DNA of 64,000 bases from Sphingopyxis microcysteis (GTDB lineage Bacteria > Pseudomonadota > Alphaproteobacteria > Sphingomonadales > Sphingomonadaceae). The position numbers and the translations under genes are program-made. The notes under the pieces are model-generated. The model was given only the letters and a program-made list of their open reading frames with translations, was not told the origin of the DNA and did no database searches. Shown here piece by piece: positions 8,211 through 16,920 of the stretch (positions are counted from its first letter, which is position 1; every line of letters begins with the position of its first letter). The stretch covers positions 1,584,810 through 1,648,809 of the forward strand of contig NZ_JAANYY010000002.1 of NCBI RefSeq assembly GCF_012274265.1, given 5' to 3'.

Positions 8211-10343
8211 ATGCGTTTCCTTTGCTCCGCCGGTTTTTCCCTTGCCATCTTCCTCGCCGCCCCCGCCTTGGCGCAGGACCGCGCCGCTGCGGGCAGCGAC
8301 GACGATGTGCACACCGGCGACCCGATCATCGTCACCGCACCCTATGTCCGCAGCCTCGATATCCTCGGTAATGTCTCGGTGCTCGAGGGCGACGAGCTGG
8401 CACGCGACATCCGCGGCCAGATCGGGGACACGCTGACCCGCCAGGCTGGCGTGTCGGCGACCAGCTTTGCTCCCGGCGCCTCGCGCCCGGTGCTCCGCGG
8501 CTTTTCGGGCGAGCGCGTCCGCGTCCTGACCGACGGCATCGGGTCGATCGACGTGTCGAACACCTCCGCCGACCACGCCGTCACCATCGATCCGCTCACC
8601 GTCGAGCGCATCGAAATCCTGCGCGGCCCCGCCGTGCTGCTGTTCGGCAGCCAGGCGATCGGCGGCGCGGTCAACCTGTTCGACCGCCGCATCCCGCGCA
8701 AGGTTCCGGCCGACCACGTCCATATCGATGCGATCGGCGGCTATGCGACCGCCGCCAACGACCGCAACATCGGTAGCTCGATCGACGTCGCGTTGACCCC
8801 GCAGATCGTCGCGCATCTGGACGGCAGCTGGCGCAAGACCGGAAATTTGCGGACCGGCGGATTCGTCCACTCTGCCGATTTGCGCGACGATCTTCTCCAC
8901 GCCGCCGAACATGAGGCCGAGGAAGGTCATGACGACGAAGCCGCCGAACTGACCGAGCTGGCGAACAGCCGCGGCAAGATTCCGAACACCGCCAGCGAAA
9001 CCTGGACCGCGGCCGGCGGGCTATCGCTGATCAACGAGGGCGGCCAGCTGGGCATTTCGGTCAGCTATTATGACAGCAAGTACGGCGTCCCCAGCCGCCC
9101 CGGTTCCGAGCATCATCATGGCGAAGAGGGCGAGGAAGAAGGCGAAGAAGAGGAAGGCCATGACCATGGCGAAGGCCCGGTCACGATCGGCCTGAAACAA
9201 TGGCGCGCTGACCTGCGCGGTGAGGTCGAAATGGGCGATGGCTTCTTCGACAAGCTGCGCATCCGCGCCGGTTTCGCCGATTACGAACATACCGAATTCG
9301 AAGGCGACGAAGTCGGCACCGTCTTTACCAACCAGGGGATCGAAGGTCGGCTCGAACTGGCGCAGAATGATCGTGGCGGCTGGCGCGGCGCCAGCGGCAT
9401 CCAGTACAGTCACCGCGATTTCAACGCGATCGGCGCCGAAGCGTTCGTCCCGCGCAACCTGACCGACCAGTTCGCGCTGTTCACGCTTCAGGAATGGACG
9501 CTGGGTTCGCTCGGCGTCGAGGCCGCGGCTCGCTATGAAACGACCGACGTCCGTGCGCCGTCGCTGGGCATATCGCGCAGTTTTGACACTTTTTCAGGCG
9601 CGCTCGGCGCAAATTACGACCTTAGCGACAGCGCCAAGATCGGTCTGTCCGTCGCCCGTGCCGTCCGCGCGCCCTCGGCCGAGGAGCTTTTCTCCAACGG
9701 CCCGCACATCGCCACGCAGGCGTTCGAGGTCGGCAATGTCGACCTGAAGCGCGAAGCGAGCTGGGGCGCGGAAGCGTCGTTCAAGGTCAAGATCGATGCC
9801 TTCAGCCTCAGCCTCACCGGCTATGCCAACTGGTTCGACGATTTCATCTATTCCGAAGCCACCGGTGAAGAAGAGGACGAGCTGCCGGTCTTCCAATATT
9901 TCCAGCGCGACGCGCGCGTCTGGGGCTTTGAGGCCGAAGCAAGCGCGCGGCTGGCGCAGATCGGCGGCTTCAATATCGTCGGCGACGTCGTTGCCGACAT
10001 GACGCGCGCCAAGATCAAGGGCGGCGATCATGTCCCCCGCATCCCTGCGATGCGCGTGCTGGGCGGGCTCGAGGCGCAGGGCGAACGCATCGACGCGCGC
10101 GCCGAGGTCGAATGGACCGACGATCAGACCCGCATCGCGCCGTTCGAGACCGCGACCAAGGGCTTTACGCTGGTCAATGCGTCGATCAGCTGGCGGCCGC
10201 TGCCCGATACCAGGAACCTGACGCTATCGCTGGCCGCGAACAATATCTTCGACGTCGAAGCGCGCCGCCACGCCAGCTTTACCAAGGATTATGTGCCGCT
10301 CGCGGGCCGCGATTTCCGGATTACCGCGCGGGCGAGTTTCTGA
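8211..10343 (+). CDS. ZnuD-like zinc TonB-dependent receptor
   Basis: This is an outer-membrane active transporter of 710 residues. It has a signal peptide (about residues 1-20, ending ALAQD). The TonB box/plug start is DPIIVTAP, and the plug motif is VERIEILRGPAVLLFGSQAIGGAVN. The barrel ends in an aromatic residue (ITARASF). Two His/acid-rich loops stand out, at about residues 224-251 and 300-323 (EHHHGEEGEEEGEEEEGHDH). Such loops are typical of ZnuD zinc receptors and capture Zn2+. The call is therefore zinc uptake rather than siderophore. It is monocistronic and ends at a bidirectional hairpin. Confidence 0.85.
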   Translation: MRFLCSAGFSLAIFLAAPALAQDRAAAGSDDDVHTGDPIIVTAPYVRSLDILGNVSVLEGDELARDIRGQIGDTLTRQAGVSATSFAPGASRPVLRGFSGERVRVLTDGIGSIDVSNTSADHAVTIDPLTVERIEILRGPAVLLFGSQAIGGAVNLFDRRIPRKVPADHVHIDAIGGYATAANDRNIGSSIDVALTPQIVAHLDGSWRKTGNLRTGGFVHSADLRDDLLHAAEHEAEEGHDDEAAELTELANSRGKIPNTASETWTAAGGLSLINEGGQLGISVSYYDSKYGVPSRPGSEHHHGEEGEEEGEEEEGHDHGEGPVTIGLKQWRADLRGEVEMGDGFFDKLRIRAGFADYEHTEFEGDEVGTVFTNQGIEGRLELAQNDRGGWRGASGIQYSHRDFNAIGAEAFVPRNLTDQFALFTLQEWTLGSLGVEAAARYETTDVRAPSLGISRSFDTFSGALGANYDLSDSAKIGLSVARAVRAPSAEELFSNGPHIATQAFEVGNVDLKREASWGAEASFKVKIDAFSLSLTGYANWFDDFIYSEATGEEEDELPVFQYFQRDARVWGFEAEASARLAQIGGFNIVGDVVADMTRAKIKGGDHVPRIPAMRVLGGLEAQGERIDARAEVEWTDDQTRIAPFETATKGFTLVNASISWRPLPDTRNLTLSLAANNIFDVEARRHASFTKDYVPLAGRDFRITARASF

Positions 10344-10347
10344 GATA

Positions 10348-10377
10348 TTGTCGCCCCCGCCTGCGCGGGGGCGACAA
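10348..10377. terminator. Bidirectional hairpin between convergent genes
   Basis: A 13-bp perfect stem (TTGTCGCCCCCGC and its complement) with a 4-base loop lies five bases after the zinc receptor stop, facing the convergent exported-protein gene. The core equals one arm of the palindromic pair at 54129-54217, so it is a member of a dispersed repeat family that probably doubles as a terminator. There is no T-run. Confidence 0.6.
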
Positions 10378-10382
10378 TGGCG

Positions 10383-10922
10383 TCAAAACGGCAATTGCTT
10401 GCGCTTGTTCCAGTAGATCGAGGTCGCCGCCGCATAAGCCCCGACCTTTTCCCACACCGCATTGTCCACCTTTTCGATGTCGACGCCGCTGTCGATATAG
10501 GCCTGAACGATCGCCATGATCTGGTCCTCCGACATGTCGCTCGACAGATCGGGATTGACGCCCGTCGGGCCAAAGTCGAGCGCCTTGTCGACGATTGCCG
10601 ATGACAGGTTGAGCTTGGCGATATCGCCGACCAGCCACTCGCGCGAAATGCGCGCGAGGCTGTAATCGAAATAGGCCGCCCTTTGGGCTTCGGCGATGCC
10701 ATGCTTCGCGACGCACCCGTCGGTAACCGTCGACAGTTGCTGAAACAGCGCGTCGCGCGCAGCATCGTCACCCGCGCCCGCCATCGCGGCGCCGATCGAC
10801 GCCTTGGTATCGGCGGCGACCGAGGTCACGACGCAATCGAATTTTTCACCCTCCTGCGCCGTGGCCGCGACGGGCAGCGCCGCCATCGCCAGCGCGGCGC
10901 CCGCAATCAAACCCTTCAGCAT
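10383..10922 (-). CDS. Exported protein of unknown function
   Basis: This 179-residue protein has a clear signal peptide (hydrophobic stretch about residues 4-20, cleavage after ATAQ). The mature part is mostly helical and contains two cysteines that could pair. I do not recognise a family. It sits 34 bases downstream of fabG on the same strand and may be read through from fabD-fabG, although acpP is the usual neighbour there. I chose the ATG at 10922, because the longer frame adds 20 residues in front of an intact signal peptide. Confidence 0.7.
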   Translation of the reverse strand: MLKGLIAGAALAMAALPVAATAQEGEKFDCVVTSVAADTKASIGAAMAGAGDDAARDALFQQLSTVTDGCVAKHGIAEAQRAAYFDYSLARISREWLVGDIAKLNLSSAIVDKALDFGPTGVNPDLSSDMSEDQIMAIVQAYIDSGVDIEKVDNAVWEKVGAYAAATSIYWNKRKQLPF

Positions 10923-10956
10923 GCGCAAATTCCCTTCAACATTGCATCGCGAACCA

Positions 10957-11700
10957 TCACGACAGCATGGCCATCCCGCCATTTACATGCAATGTCTGGC
11001 CAGTGACATATCCGGCCTCTTTCGACGCCAGATAGACGACCGCCGCGGCGATATCGCTGCCCTCACCCATGCGCCCCGCGGGGATACGCTGATTGAGCGC
11101 TTCCTTTTGCGCCTCCGGCAAATCGTCGGTCATCGCTGTCGCGATAAAGCCCGGCGCGACGCAGTTCGCGGTCACCCCCCGGCTCGCCAGTTCCTGCGCC
11201 AGCGCCTTGGTCATACCGGTGACCCCCGACTTCGAAGCCGCATAATTGGCCTGTCCCGGATTCCCCGTTGCGCCGACGACGCTGGTGATCGAGATGATGC
11301 GACCAAAGCGCGCCTTCATCATCGGCTTGGCGGCGGCGCGCGCGAGACGGAAATTGGCTTCGAGGTTGATGCGGATGACATCCAGCCACTCCTCATCCTT
11401 CATCCGCATGATCAGATTGTCGCGCGTCACCCCGGCGTTGTTGACGAGGATGTCGAGCTTGCCGCCCAGCGCATCGACCGCCGAAGGCACCAGCGCATCG
11501 ACCGCCGCAGCATCGCCGAGGTTGCATGGCAGCGCGACATGATCGCCGCCGAGCGTGTTACGAAAGGCGCTCAGCTTGTCGGCGTTGGACCCCGAAACCG
11601 CGAGCCGCGCGCCCTGCGCCGCGAGCGCCTGCGCGATGGCGGAACCGATGCCGCCCGAGGCGCCGGTGACAAGGGCGGTCATGCCGGTGAGATCGAACAT
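10957..11700 (-). CDS. fabG: 3-oxoacyl-ACP reductase FabG
   Basis: This short-chain dehydrogenase reduces 3-oxoacyl-ACP with NADPH in type II fatty acid synthesis. The 247-residue product has the cofactor motif TGASGGIGSA and the NNAG motif near residues 87-90. The catalytic Ser140, Tyr153 and Lys157 lie within SITSVVG and YAASK. An upstream TTG could extend it by two codons, but the ATG at 11700 has AGGAG eight bases before it. It follows fabD by 25 bases and forms a fabD-fabG unit without acpP. Confidence 0.94.
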   Translation of the reverse strand: MFDLTGMTALVTGASGGIGSAIAQALAAQGARLAVSGSNADKLSAFRNTLGGDHVALPCNLGDAAAVDALVPSAVDALGGKLDILVNNAGVTRDNLIMRMKDEEWLDVIRINLEANFRLARAAAKPMMKARFGRIISITSVVGATGNPGQANYAASKSGVTGMTKALAQELASRGVTANCVAPGFIATAMTDDLPEAQKEALNQRIPAGRMGEGSDIAAAVVYLASKEAGYVTGQTLHVNGGMAMLS

Positions 11701-11725
11701 CTGCAATTCTCCTGAAATCTGATTC

Positions 11726-12664
11726 TTAGAGCGACTTGAGCAGCGCTTCGATGTCGTCCATCGAAATCACGCTGGCCGTTTCGACCTCACCGCTCGCGCT
11801 GCGCTTCACCATCGGCGACAGAACCTTGCCGCCGAATTCGACGAAGTGCGTTACGCCGATATCCTCCATCGACGCCACGCTTTCGCGCCAGCGGACGCGG
11901 CCGGTCACCTGTTGCACCAGTAGGTCGCGAATGCTGTCGGCGTCGCTCACCGGGCTCGCGGTGACGTTGGCCACGACGGGGACCAGCGGCGCGGCGGGCG
12001 GGTTTGTACCGAGCGCTTCGGCCATCGCGTCGGCGGCGGGTTGCATCAGCGGACAGTGGAAGGGCGCCGAGACGGGGAGCAACACGCCGCGCTTGATGCC
12101 ATAATCCTTGACGAGCGCGACCGCGCGTTCGACCGCGCCCTTGTGGCCCGAAATCACGACCTGCGACGGGTCATTGTCGTTGGCGACGGTGCACACCTCG
12201 CCTTCGGCGGCGGCGTCGGCGAGCTTCTGCGCGGTGTCGATGTCGGCGCCGAGCAGCGCGGCCATCGCGCCGACGCCGACGGGCACCGCCGCCTGCATCG
12301 CCTGCCCGCGCGTCTTGAGCAGCCGCGCGGTGGTCGCGAGGTCGAAAGCGCCCGCGGCGCAGAGCGCGCTATATTCGCCGAGGCTGTGGCCCGCGACATA
12401 ATCGGCCTTCGCCGACAGCGTCACGCCGCCTTCCTTTTCGAGCACACGCAGCGTCGCGATCGCGTTCGCCATGATCGCAGGCTGCGCATTTTCGGTAAGG
12501 GTGAGCTGATCCTCCGGACCTTCGGTCATCAGCTGGAACAGCTTCTGCCCCAGCGCATCGTCGACCTCCTGAAACACCTCGCGCGCTGCGGGCGACGCAT
12601 CGGCGAGCGCCTTGCCCATGCCGACCGACTGGCTGCCCTGACCCGGAAAGATGAATGCGCGCAT
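11726..12664 (-). CDS. fabD: Malonyl-CoA:ACP transacylase FabD
   Basis: FabD transfers malonyl from CoA to acyl carrier protein to feed fatty acid elongation. The 312-residue product starts with FIFPGQGSQ. It has the nucleophile elbow GHSLGE with Ser94, and the catalytic histidine in SAPFHCPLM (His202). The length is normal. It precedes fabG on the same strand and follows the LD-carboxypeptidase by 45 bases. Confidence 0.95.
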   Translation of the reverse strand: MRAFIFPGQGSQSVGMGKALADASPAAREVFQEVDDALGQKLFQLMTEGPEDQLTLTENAQPAIMANAIATLRVLEKEGGVTLSAKADYVAGHSLGEYSALCAAGAFDLATTARLLKTRGQAMQAAVPVGVGAMAALLGADIDTAQKLADAAAEGEVCTVANDNDPSQVVISGHKGAVERAVALVKDYGIKRGVLLPVSAPFHCPLMQPAADAMAEALGTNPPAAPLVPVVANVTASPVSDADSIRDLLVQQVTGRVRWRESVASMEDIGVTHFVEFGGKVLSPMVKRSASGEVETASVISMDDIEALLKSL

Positions 12665-12709
12665 ATTGCGTCCCCTAGCCTGTTCCTTGAATGCGCCGCG
12701 CCTATTCCC

Positions 12710-13537
12710 TCACCCTGCGCGATGCAAGCCGAAGGGTACGACCTTGTTGTCCGCATCATGGCCGATGTCGGCGCGACCAAGATAGGGAATGTCGCATCGC
12801 GCGCACCAGCCCTGCGCGATCTCTTCGGCCTCCAGCCCGAACGGCCGGTCATTTTCGCGGACGTCGCTGATCCGCCCCAGCCGGATGCCGGCAAGCCCGC
12901 GAGGGCCAAGATAGCTGGCGACGTGGAAAAAGGCGCGGTCGAAAGCGTAGAGATACTCGCTGACTTCCTCGACAAGCAGGACATGCCCCGTCAGATCGGG
13001 CTCGAGCGGGGTGCCGAGCAGCATCGACAGCGTCATCAGGTTGAACGCCGCATGGCGCGCGCCATGTTCGAGCCCGCTCTCGCACGCGCCCGGATCGCGC
13101 GCGACGAGCCAGTCGAGCGCGCGGAGCACCGCCACATCACCGCCCTCGCGCCGGATGTCGGCGACCATCGGGCCGTGCGCCACATGGTCGAAACCGTCGC
13201 GATAGAGTGCGCCGAGCAGATTGCCCTGGTCCGAATAGCCGAGAAAGGCCTTGGCCCTTGCAACGTCGGTCATCGCCGCAACGGCATCCTCGGCGATCCG
13301 GCATGCGCCATAGCCGCCGCGCGCGAACCACAGCGCGTCGATGTCGGGGCGGTTCGCCATTTCCACCAGCGCCGCGAAACGATGTCCGTCCTCGCCCGCG
13401 AAATGGCCGTGCGTCGCGAAACATTGCGGATCGAACACCAGCTCGACGTCGGGGTAGCCGAGGCTGGCGAGCGCGCGCACCGCCTCGGCATCGTCGGGCA
13501 GGATGGGGGTCGAGGGTGCAACAATCCCGATACGCAT
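12710..13537 (-). CDS. ldcA: LD-carboxypeptidase, S66 family
   Basis: This enzyme removes the terminal D-Ala from murein tetrapeptides in the cytoplasm during cell-wall recycling. The 275-residue product has the S66 pattern ALWFARGGYGACR and GYSD with the presumed serine nucleophile Ser102. A glutamate lies in LLVEEVSEYLYAFDR (Glu190 or Glu191), and the histidine is in GRADIGHDADN (His260). It is divergent from a Mur ligase that resembles the recycling enzyme Mpl. Together they would turn recycled tetrapeptide into tripeptide and reload it on UDP-MurNAc. The gene symbol is by family resemblance. Confidence 0.85.
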   Translation of the reverse strand: MRIGIVAPSTPILPDDAEAVRALASLGYPDVELVFDPQCFATHGHFAGEDGHRFAALVEMANRPDIDALWFARGGYGACRIAEDAVAAMTDVARAKAFLGYSDQGNLLGALYRDGFDHVAHGPMVADIRREGGDVAVLRALDWLVARDPGACESGLEHGARHAAFNLMTLSMLLGTPLEPDLTGHVLLVEEVSEYLYAFDRAFFHVASYLGPRGLAGIRLGRISDVRENDRPFGLEAEEIAQGWCARCDIPYLGRADIGHDADNKVVPFGLHRAG

Positions 13538-13557
13538 GGACCAAACTTCCCCTCAAA

Positions 13558-13639
13558 CCGTTCGCATCGAGCGAAGTCGAGATGCCCATCGGCCTTACGC
13601 CATCCCCATCGGTGTCTCGACTTCGCTCGACACGAACGG
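13558..13639. repeat. Paired inverted REP-like repeat
   Basis: Two arms of about 34 bases face each other. The left arm is at 13558-13592 and the right arm at 13606-13639. They share the core TCGAGCGAAGTCGAGA and its complement. The element lies in the divergent gap between ldcA and the Mur ligase. A half copy with the same CGTTCGTGTCGAGCGA core is seen at 51972-51988. Confidence 0.7.
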
Positions 13640-13693
13640 AAATTGGGGTCAGTGCCGGTTGCAAACCCTTCGACAAGCCCATAACGCCGCGCC

Positions 13694-15076
13694 ATGTCGG
13701 AAAACAAATCCTATTTCTTCTGCGGTATCGGCGGGTCGGGCATGTTGCCGCTGGCGATGATCGTCGCGGCCCGCGGCGCCAGCGTGTCGGGCTCGGACCG
13801 CAGCCGCGATCAGGGCCGCAGCGCCGACAAGTTCGCGTGGATCGAGGGTCAGGGCATCGCGCTCTTCGCGCAGGACGGCAGCGGCGTCGCCGCGGACCAG
13901 ACGCTTGTCGCCTCGGCGGCGGTCGAGGACAGCGTTCCCGACATTGCCGCCGCGAACAGGCTGGGCCTCGCGCGCATGACCCGCGCCGACCTTAATGCGG
14001 CCCTGTTCAATGGCGCGGACAAGGCGATCGGCGTCGGCGGGACCAGCGGCAAGTCGACCGTCACCGGGATGATCGGCTGGATCCTCGATCGCGCCGGGAA
14101 AAAGCCGACGGTGATGAACGGCGCGGTGATGCGCAATTTCGCGAAAGCCGACCAACCCTTTGCCAGCGCGCTCGTCGGCGACGACGCGCTGTACGTCAGC
14201 GAAGTCGACGAAAGCGACGGGTCGATCGCGCTCTATCGCCCCGACGTCGCGGTGGTCACCAACATCAGCCTCGACCACAAGAGCCTCGATGAACTCCACG
14301 CGCTGTTCGGCGATTTTGTCGCCACGGCGCGGATCGCGGTGATCAACGCCGACGATCCCGAATCGGCGGCGCTGTTCAACGCCGACAACAATCTGCGTTT
14401 CGGCTTTGGCGATGGCGCCGCGATGCGCGGCAGCGATTTCGAGCCGCTGCCCGACGGCTGCCGCTTCAAGGTTCATTTCCTCGCGACCACCCACGAGGTG
14501 CGGCTGCGCATGCCCGGGCGGCATAACGCCATGAACGCGCTCGCGGCGATCGCGGCGGCGCGCGCGATCAACATATCGGTCGCCGACGCAGCCGCGGCGC
14601 TGGCCGATTTCACTGGTCTCGCGCGCCGCTACGAGGTACTTGGTCAGGCGGGCGGCGTCACGGTCATCGACGATTTCGCGCATAACCCGGACAAGGTGGC
14701 GGCAACGCTCGCCGCCGTTGCCGAGCTCCCCGACCGCGCGCTGATCTTCTTTCAGCCGCACGGCTATGGCCCGCTGCGCCAGATGGGCAAGGAACTCGCC
14801 GCGAGCTTCGCGAAGGGCATGCGCGACGGCGACAGGCTGTTCGTGTGCGACCCCGTCTATTTCGGCGGCACCGTCGACCGCAGCATCGGCAGCGAAGCGC
14901 TGGTCGCCGACATCGTCGCGGGCGGCGGCGATGCGGTTCATCTGACGACGCGTGCGAACTGCGGCGCGGCGATGCTCGACGAGGCGAAGGCGGGCGACCG
15001 CATCCTCATCCTCGGCGCGCGCGACGACACGCTGACCGAGTTCGGGTTGGAATTGCTGGAGAAGCTCGGCGCTTAG
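13694..15076 (+). CDS. mpl: Mur ligase, Mpl-type (peptidoglycan recycling)
   Basis: Mpl ligates recycled L-Ala-D-Glu-meso-DAP to UDP-MurNAc in the cytoplasm. The 460-residue product has the N-terminal nucleotide motif CGIGGSGM, the ATP loop GTSGKST at 116-122 and the central VVTNISLDHKSLDEL. The C-terminal RRYEVLG and DDFAHNPDK motifs are typical of MurC/Mpl ligases. Mpl is favoured over MurC because the gene is outside the dcw cluster and next to an LD-carboxypeptidase. MurC cannot be excluded by eye. The stop overlaps by three bases (15074-15076 and 15073-15075) with the convergent membrane-protein gene. Confidence 0.75.
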   Translation: MSENKSYFFCGIGGSGMLPLAMIVAARGASVSGSDRSRDQGRSADKFAWIEGQGIALFAQDGSGVAADQTLVASAAVEDSVPDIAAANRLGLARMTRADLNAALFNGADKAIGVGGTSGKSTVTGMIGWILDRAGKKPTVMNGAVMRNFAKADQPFASALVGDDALYVSEVDESDGSIALYRPDVAVVTNISLDHKSLDELHALFGDFVATARIAVINADDPESAALFNADNNLRFGFGDGAAMRGSDFEPLPDGCRFKVHFLATTHEVRLRMPGRHNAMNALAAIAAARAINISVADAAAALADFTGLARRYEVLGQAGGVTVIDDFAHNPDKVAATLAAVAELPDRALIFFQPHGYGPLRQMGKELAASFAKGMRDGDRLFVCDPVYFGGTVDRSIGSEALVADIVAGGGDAVHLTTRANCGAAMLDEAKAGDRILILGARDDTLTEFGLELLEKLGA

Positions 15077-15360
15077 CCGAACGTGTCCTCGATATTGCTG
15101 ATCCCGGCCTTGCGCGCGCGATAGCGTCCGATACCGAAGCCCACGAAGAACACGAGTGTCTGGAGCATCAGTTCGAATGCGATGGTGAAAATCATCGCCA
15201 CACCAAGCGGAATCCCGTCGACGCCAGCGATCAAGCCGCCGAGACCGCCGAACAGGCTGGCCAGCAGCAGGATAACGCCCGCATGCTTCCACGTCAGCCG
15301 GTCGCTGTTCATGCCCCAGCTGAACAGACCGATCAGCGCCGCAATTTCCAACATCGCCAT
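15073..15360 (-). CDS. Small three-helix membrane protein
   Basis: This 95-residue protein has hydrophobic segments at about residues 4-16, 25-45 and 50-78 and a basic C-terminal end (RYRARKAG). I do not recognise the family. Its stop codon overlaps the stop of the convergent Mur ligase, so there is no room for a terminator between them. Either ATG (first or third codon) could start it. Confidence 0.65.
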   Translation of the reverse strand: MAMLEIAALIGLFSWGMNSDRLTWKHAGVILLLASLFGGLGGLIAGVDGIPLGVAMIFTIAFELMLQTLVFFVGFGIGRYRARKAGISNIEDTFG

Positions 15361-15485
15361 TTCCCCCTAAAGCACTGCCATGGTGTCGCGCGGCGCGGCC
15401 TGCGGAGCAAGCCATTTCGGATGCGGTCGAATATCCGGCCCCAACCCTTGCTTTCCGCCGCCGAATCTGTATAGGCGCGCTCCAT

Positions 15486-15575
15486 TGGGGCGAGGCGCTT
15501 TGCCGTCGCCCCATTTGCTTTGCACCGATTTCGCAGGGCAAGACGACAGCCGGAGGGGCCTGCGATTGGCGCAGG
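15486..15575 (+). promoter_or_regulatory. rpsF leader with two hairpins
   Basis: The leader of the S6-S18-L9 operon holds a strong stem TGGGGCGA...TCGCCCCA (15486-15493 with 15506-15513) followed by a T-rich stretch. A second stem CCTGCG-N5-CGCAGG (15559-15575) is flanked by GCCG and CGGC. The first resembles an attenuator. The second is in the position where S6:S18 autoregulatory RNAs are found in other bacteria. No consensus match is claimed. Confidence 0.35.
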
Positions 15576-15607
15576 TCAGCGATCGGCCAAATCGAAGGAA
15601 GCGCACC

Positions 15608-15976
15608 ATGCCGTTTTACGAGCATGTTTTTATCGCGCGTCAGGACCTGAGCCAGGCTCAGGTCGACGCGCTGGCGGAAACCGTCACCAACGTCATTGGC
15701 GAATATAAGGGCACGGTCCACAAGACCGAGACCTGGGGCCTGAAGCAGCTCGCCTACAAGATCCAGAAGAACCGCAAGGGTCATTATGTGATGCTGTCGG
15801 CCGAAGTTTCGGGCGAAGCGATCGCCGAGATCGAGCGTCAGGCCGCGATCAGCGAAGACATCATCCGCTGGATGACGATCAAGGTCGACGAACTCGAAAA
15901 AGGCCCGTCGGTCATGATGCGCAAGCAGGAACGTCGGGGCGGCCGTGGCGGCCGTGACCGCGACGGCGAAGAATAA
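15608..15976 (+). CDS. rpsF: 30S ribosomal protein S6
   Basis: S6 binds S18 in the central domain of the small subunit. The 122-residue product starts [15 protein letters not shown] and carries the family core [20 protein letters not shown]. The C-terminus is a charged Arg/Gly-rich tail ([15 protein letters not shown]), common in alphaproteobacteria. The frame is open further upstream, but the ATG at 15608 begins the conserved domain and has a GAAGGAAG ribosome site. It is first in rpsF-rpsR-rplI. Confidence 0.97.
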   Translation: MPFYEHVFIARQDLSQAQVDALAETVTNVIGEYKGTVHKTETWGLKQLAYKIQKNRKGHYVMLSAEVSGEAIAEIERQAAISEDIIRWMTIKVDELEKGPSVMMRKQERRGGRGGRDRDGEE

Positions 15977-15987
15977 GGATAAAGACC

Positions 15988-16212
15988 ATGGCACGACCCT
16001 TTTTCCGTCGCCGCAAGACCTGCCCCTTCACTGCGAAGGACGCACCGGTCATCGATTACAAGGACGTCCGCCTGCTCCAGGGTTACCTGTCGGAGCGCGG
16101 CAAGATCGTCCCGTCGCGGATTACCGCGGTATCCGCCAAGAAGCAGCGTGAGCTGGCGAAAGCGATCAAGCGCTCGCGCCACATCGGCCTGCTGCCCTAC
16201 ATTGTGAAGTAA
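15988..16212 (+). CDS. rpsR: 30S ribosomal protein S18
   Basis: S18 is a 74-residue small-subunit protein that forms a pair with S6. The sequence shows the conserved [20 protein letters not shown] start and the basic [20 protein letters not shown] helix. It lies 11 bases after rpsF and 14 before rplI, preceded by an AAGGA site. Confidence 0.97.
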   Translation: MARPFFRRRKTCPFTAKDAPVIDYKDVRLLQGYLSERGKIVPSRITAVSAKKQRELAKAIKRSRHIGLLPYIVK

Positions 16213-16226
16213 GGAGGGCTGGTCTG

Positions 16227-16856
16227 ATGGAAATCATTCTGCTCGAACGCATCGAGAAACTCGGCGGCATCGGCGATGTCGTCACCGTCAAGAACGGCTT
16301 TGCCCGTAACTATCTGCTGCCGAACAACAAGGCGCTGCGCGCGAACGACGCGAACCGCAAGCTGTTCGAAGCCAACCGCACCAAGATCGAGGCCGACAAC
16401 GCCGAACGTCGCGGTGAAGCAGAAGTCCGCGCCAAGGACATCGACGGCAAGCAGATCGTCCTGATCCGCCAGGCGTCGAACACCGGCCAGCTGTACGGTT
16501 CGGTTTCGGTCCGCGACATCGTTGACGCCCTGGTCGAAGACGGCGTCACCGGCGTGACCAAGTCGATGGTCGAACTGGAACGCCCGATCAAGGCGCTCGG
16601 CCTGGTCGACGTCAAGGTCAAGCTGCACCCCGAGGTCGCCGTGACCGTCGGCGTCAACGTCGCGCGCTCGCCCGACGAAGCCGAAATGCAGAAGCAGGGC
16701 ATCGACGTCATCGCCGCGATGTTCGAGGAAGAACAGGCCGAAGCCGTCGCTTCGGCGCTGGAACCCGACAGCGAAGACGAATTCGACGACGCGACGCCGC
16801 CGTCGGAACGCGCTGCCGAGGAAGCTCCGGCTGCAACCGAGGACGAAGAGGCGTAA
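16227..16856 (+). CDS. rplI: 50S ribosomal protein L9 with acidic tail
   Basis: L9 binds 23S rRNA near the base of the L1 stalk. The N-terminal domain is standard (MEIILLERIEKLGGIGDVV, then KNGFARNYLLPN), followed by the long helix and C-terminal domain. The product is 209 residues against about 150 in the family. The extra 45 or so residues are almost all acidic plus Ala/Pro (from about residue 165), a feature seen in sphingomonads. It is the last gene of the operon and ends before a strong terminator. Confidence 0.96.
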   Translation: MEIILLERIEKLGGIGDVVTVKNGFARNYLLPNNKALRANDANRKLFEANRTKIEADNAERRGEAEVRAKDIDGKQIVLIRQASNTGQLYGSVSVRDIVDALVEDGVTGVTKSMVELERPIKALGLVDVKVKLHPEVAVTVGVNVARSPDEAEMQKQGIDVIAAMFEEEQAEAVASALEPDSEDEFDDATPPSERAAEEAPAATEDEEA

Positions 16857-16881
16857 GCTTTTCGCTCTCGCACGAGACAGG

Positions 16882-16920
16882 AAAGGCTCCGGAACCTGGC
16901 GTTCCGGAGCCTTTTTCTTT
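16882..16920 (+). terminator. Rho-independent terminator of rpsF-rpsR-rplI
   Basis: A perfect 14-bp stem AAAGGCTCCGGAAC / GTTCCGGAGCCTTT with a 5-base loop (CTGGC) is followed by TTTCTTT. It starts 26 bases after the rplI stop. This is the clearest intrinsic terminator in the window. Confidence 0.92.

Noticed and set aside
99..15994. Long open frames antisense to murE, ftsI, rsmH, mpl and other genes
   Set aside because: They lie opposite genes with clear families, have Arg/Gly/Ala-rich translations and no motifs. High GC in third positions leaves such frames open by chance.
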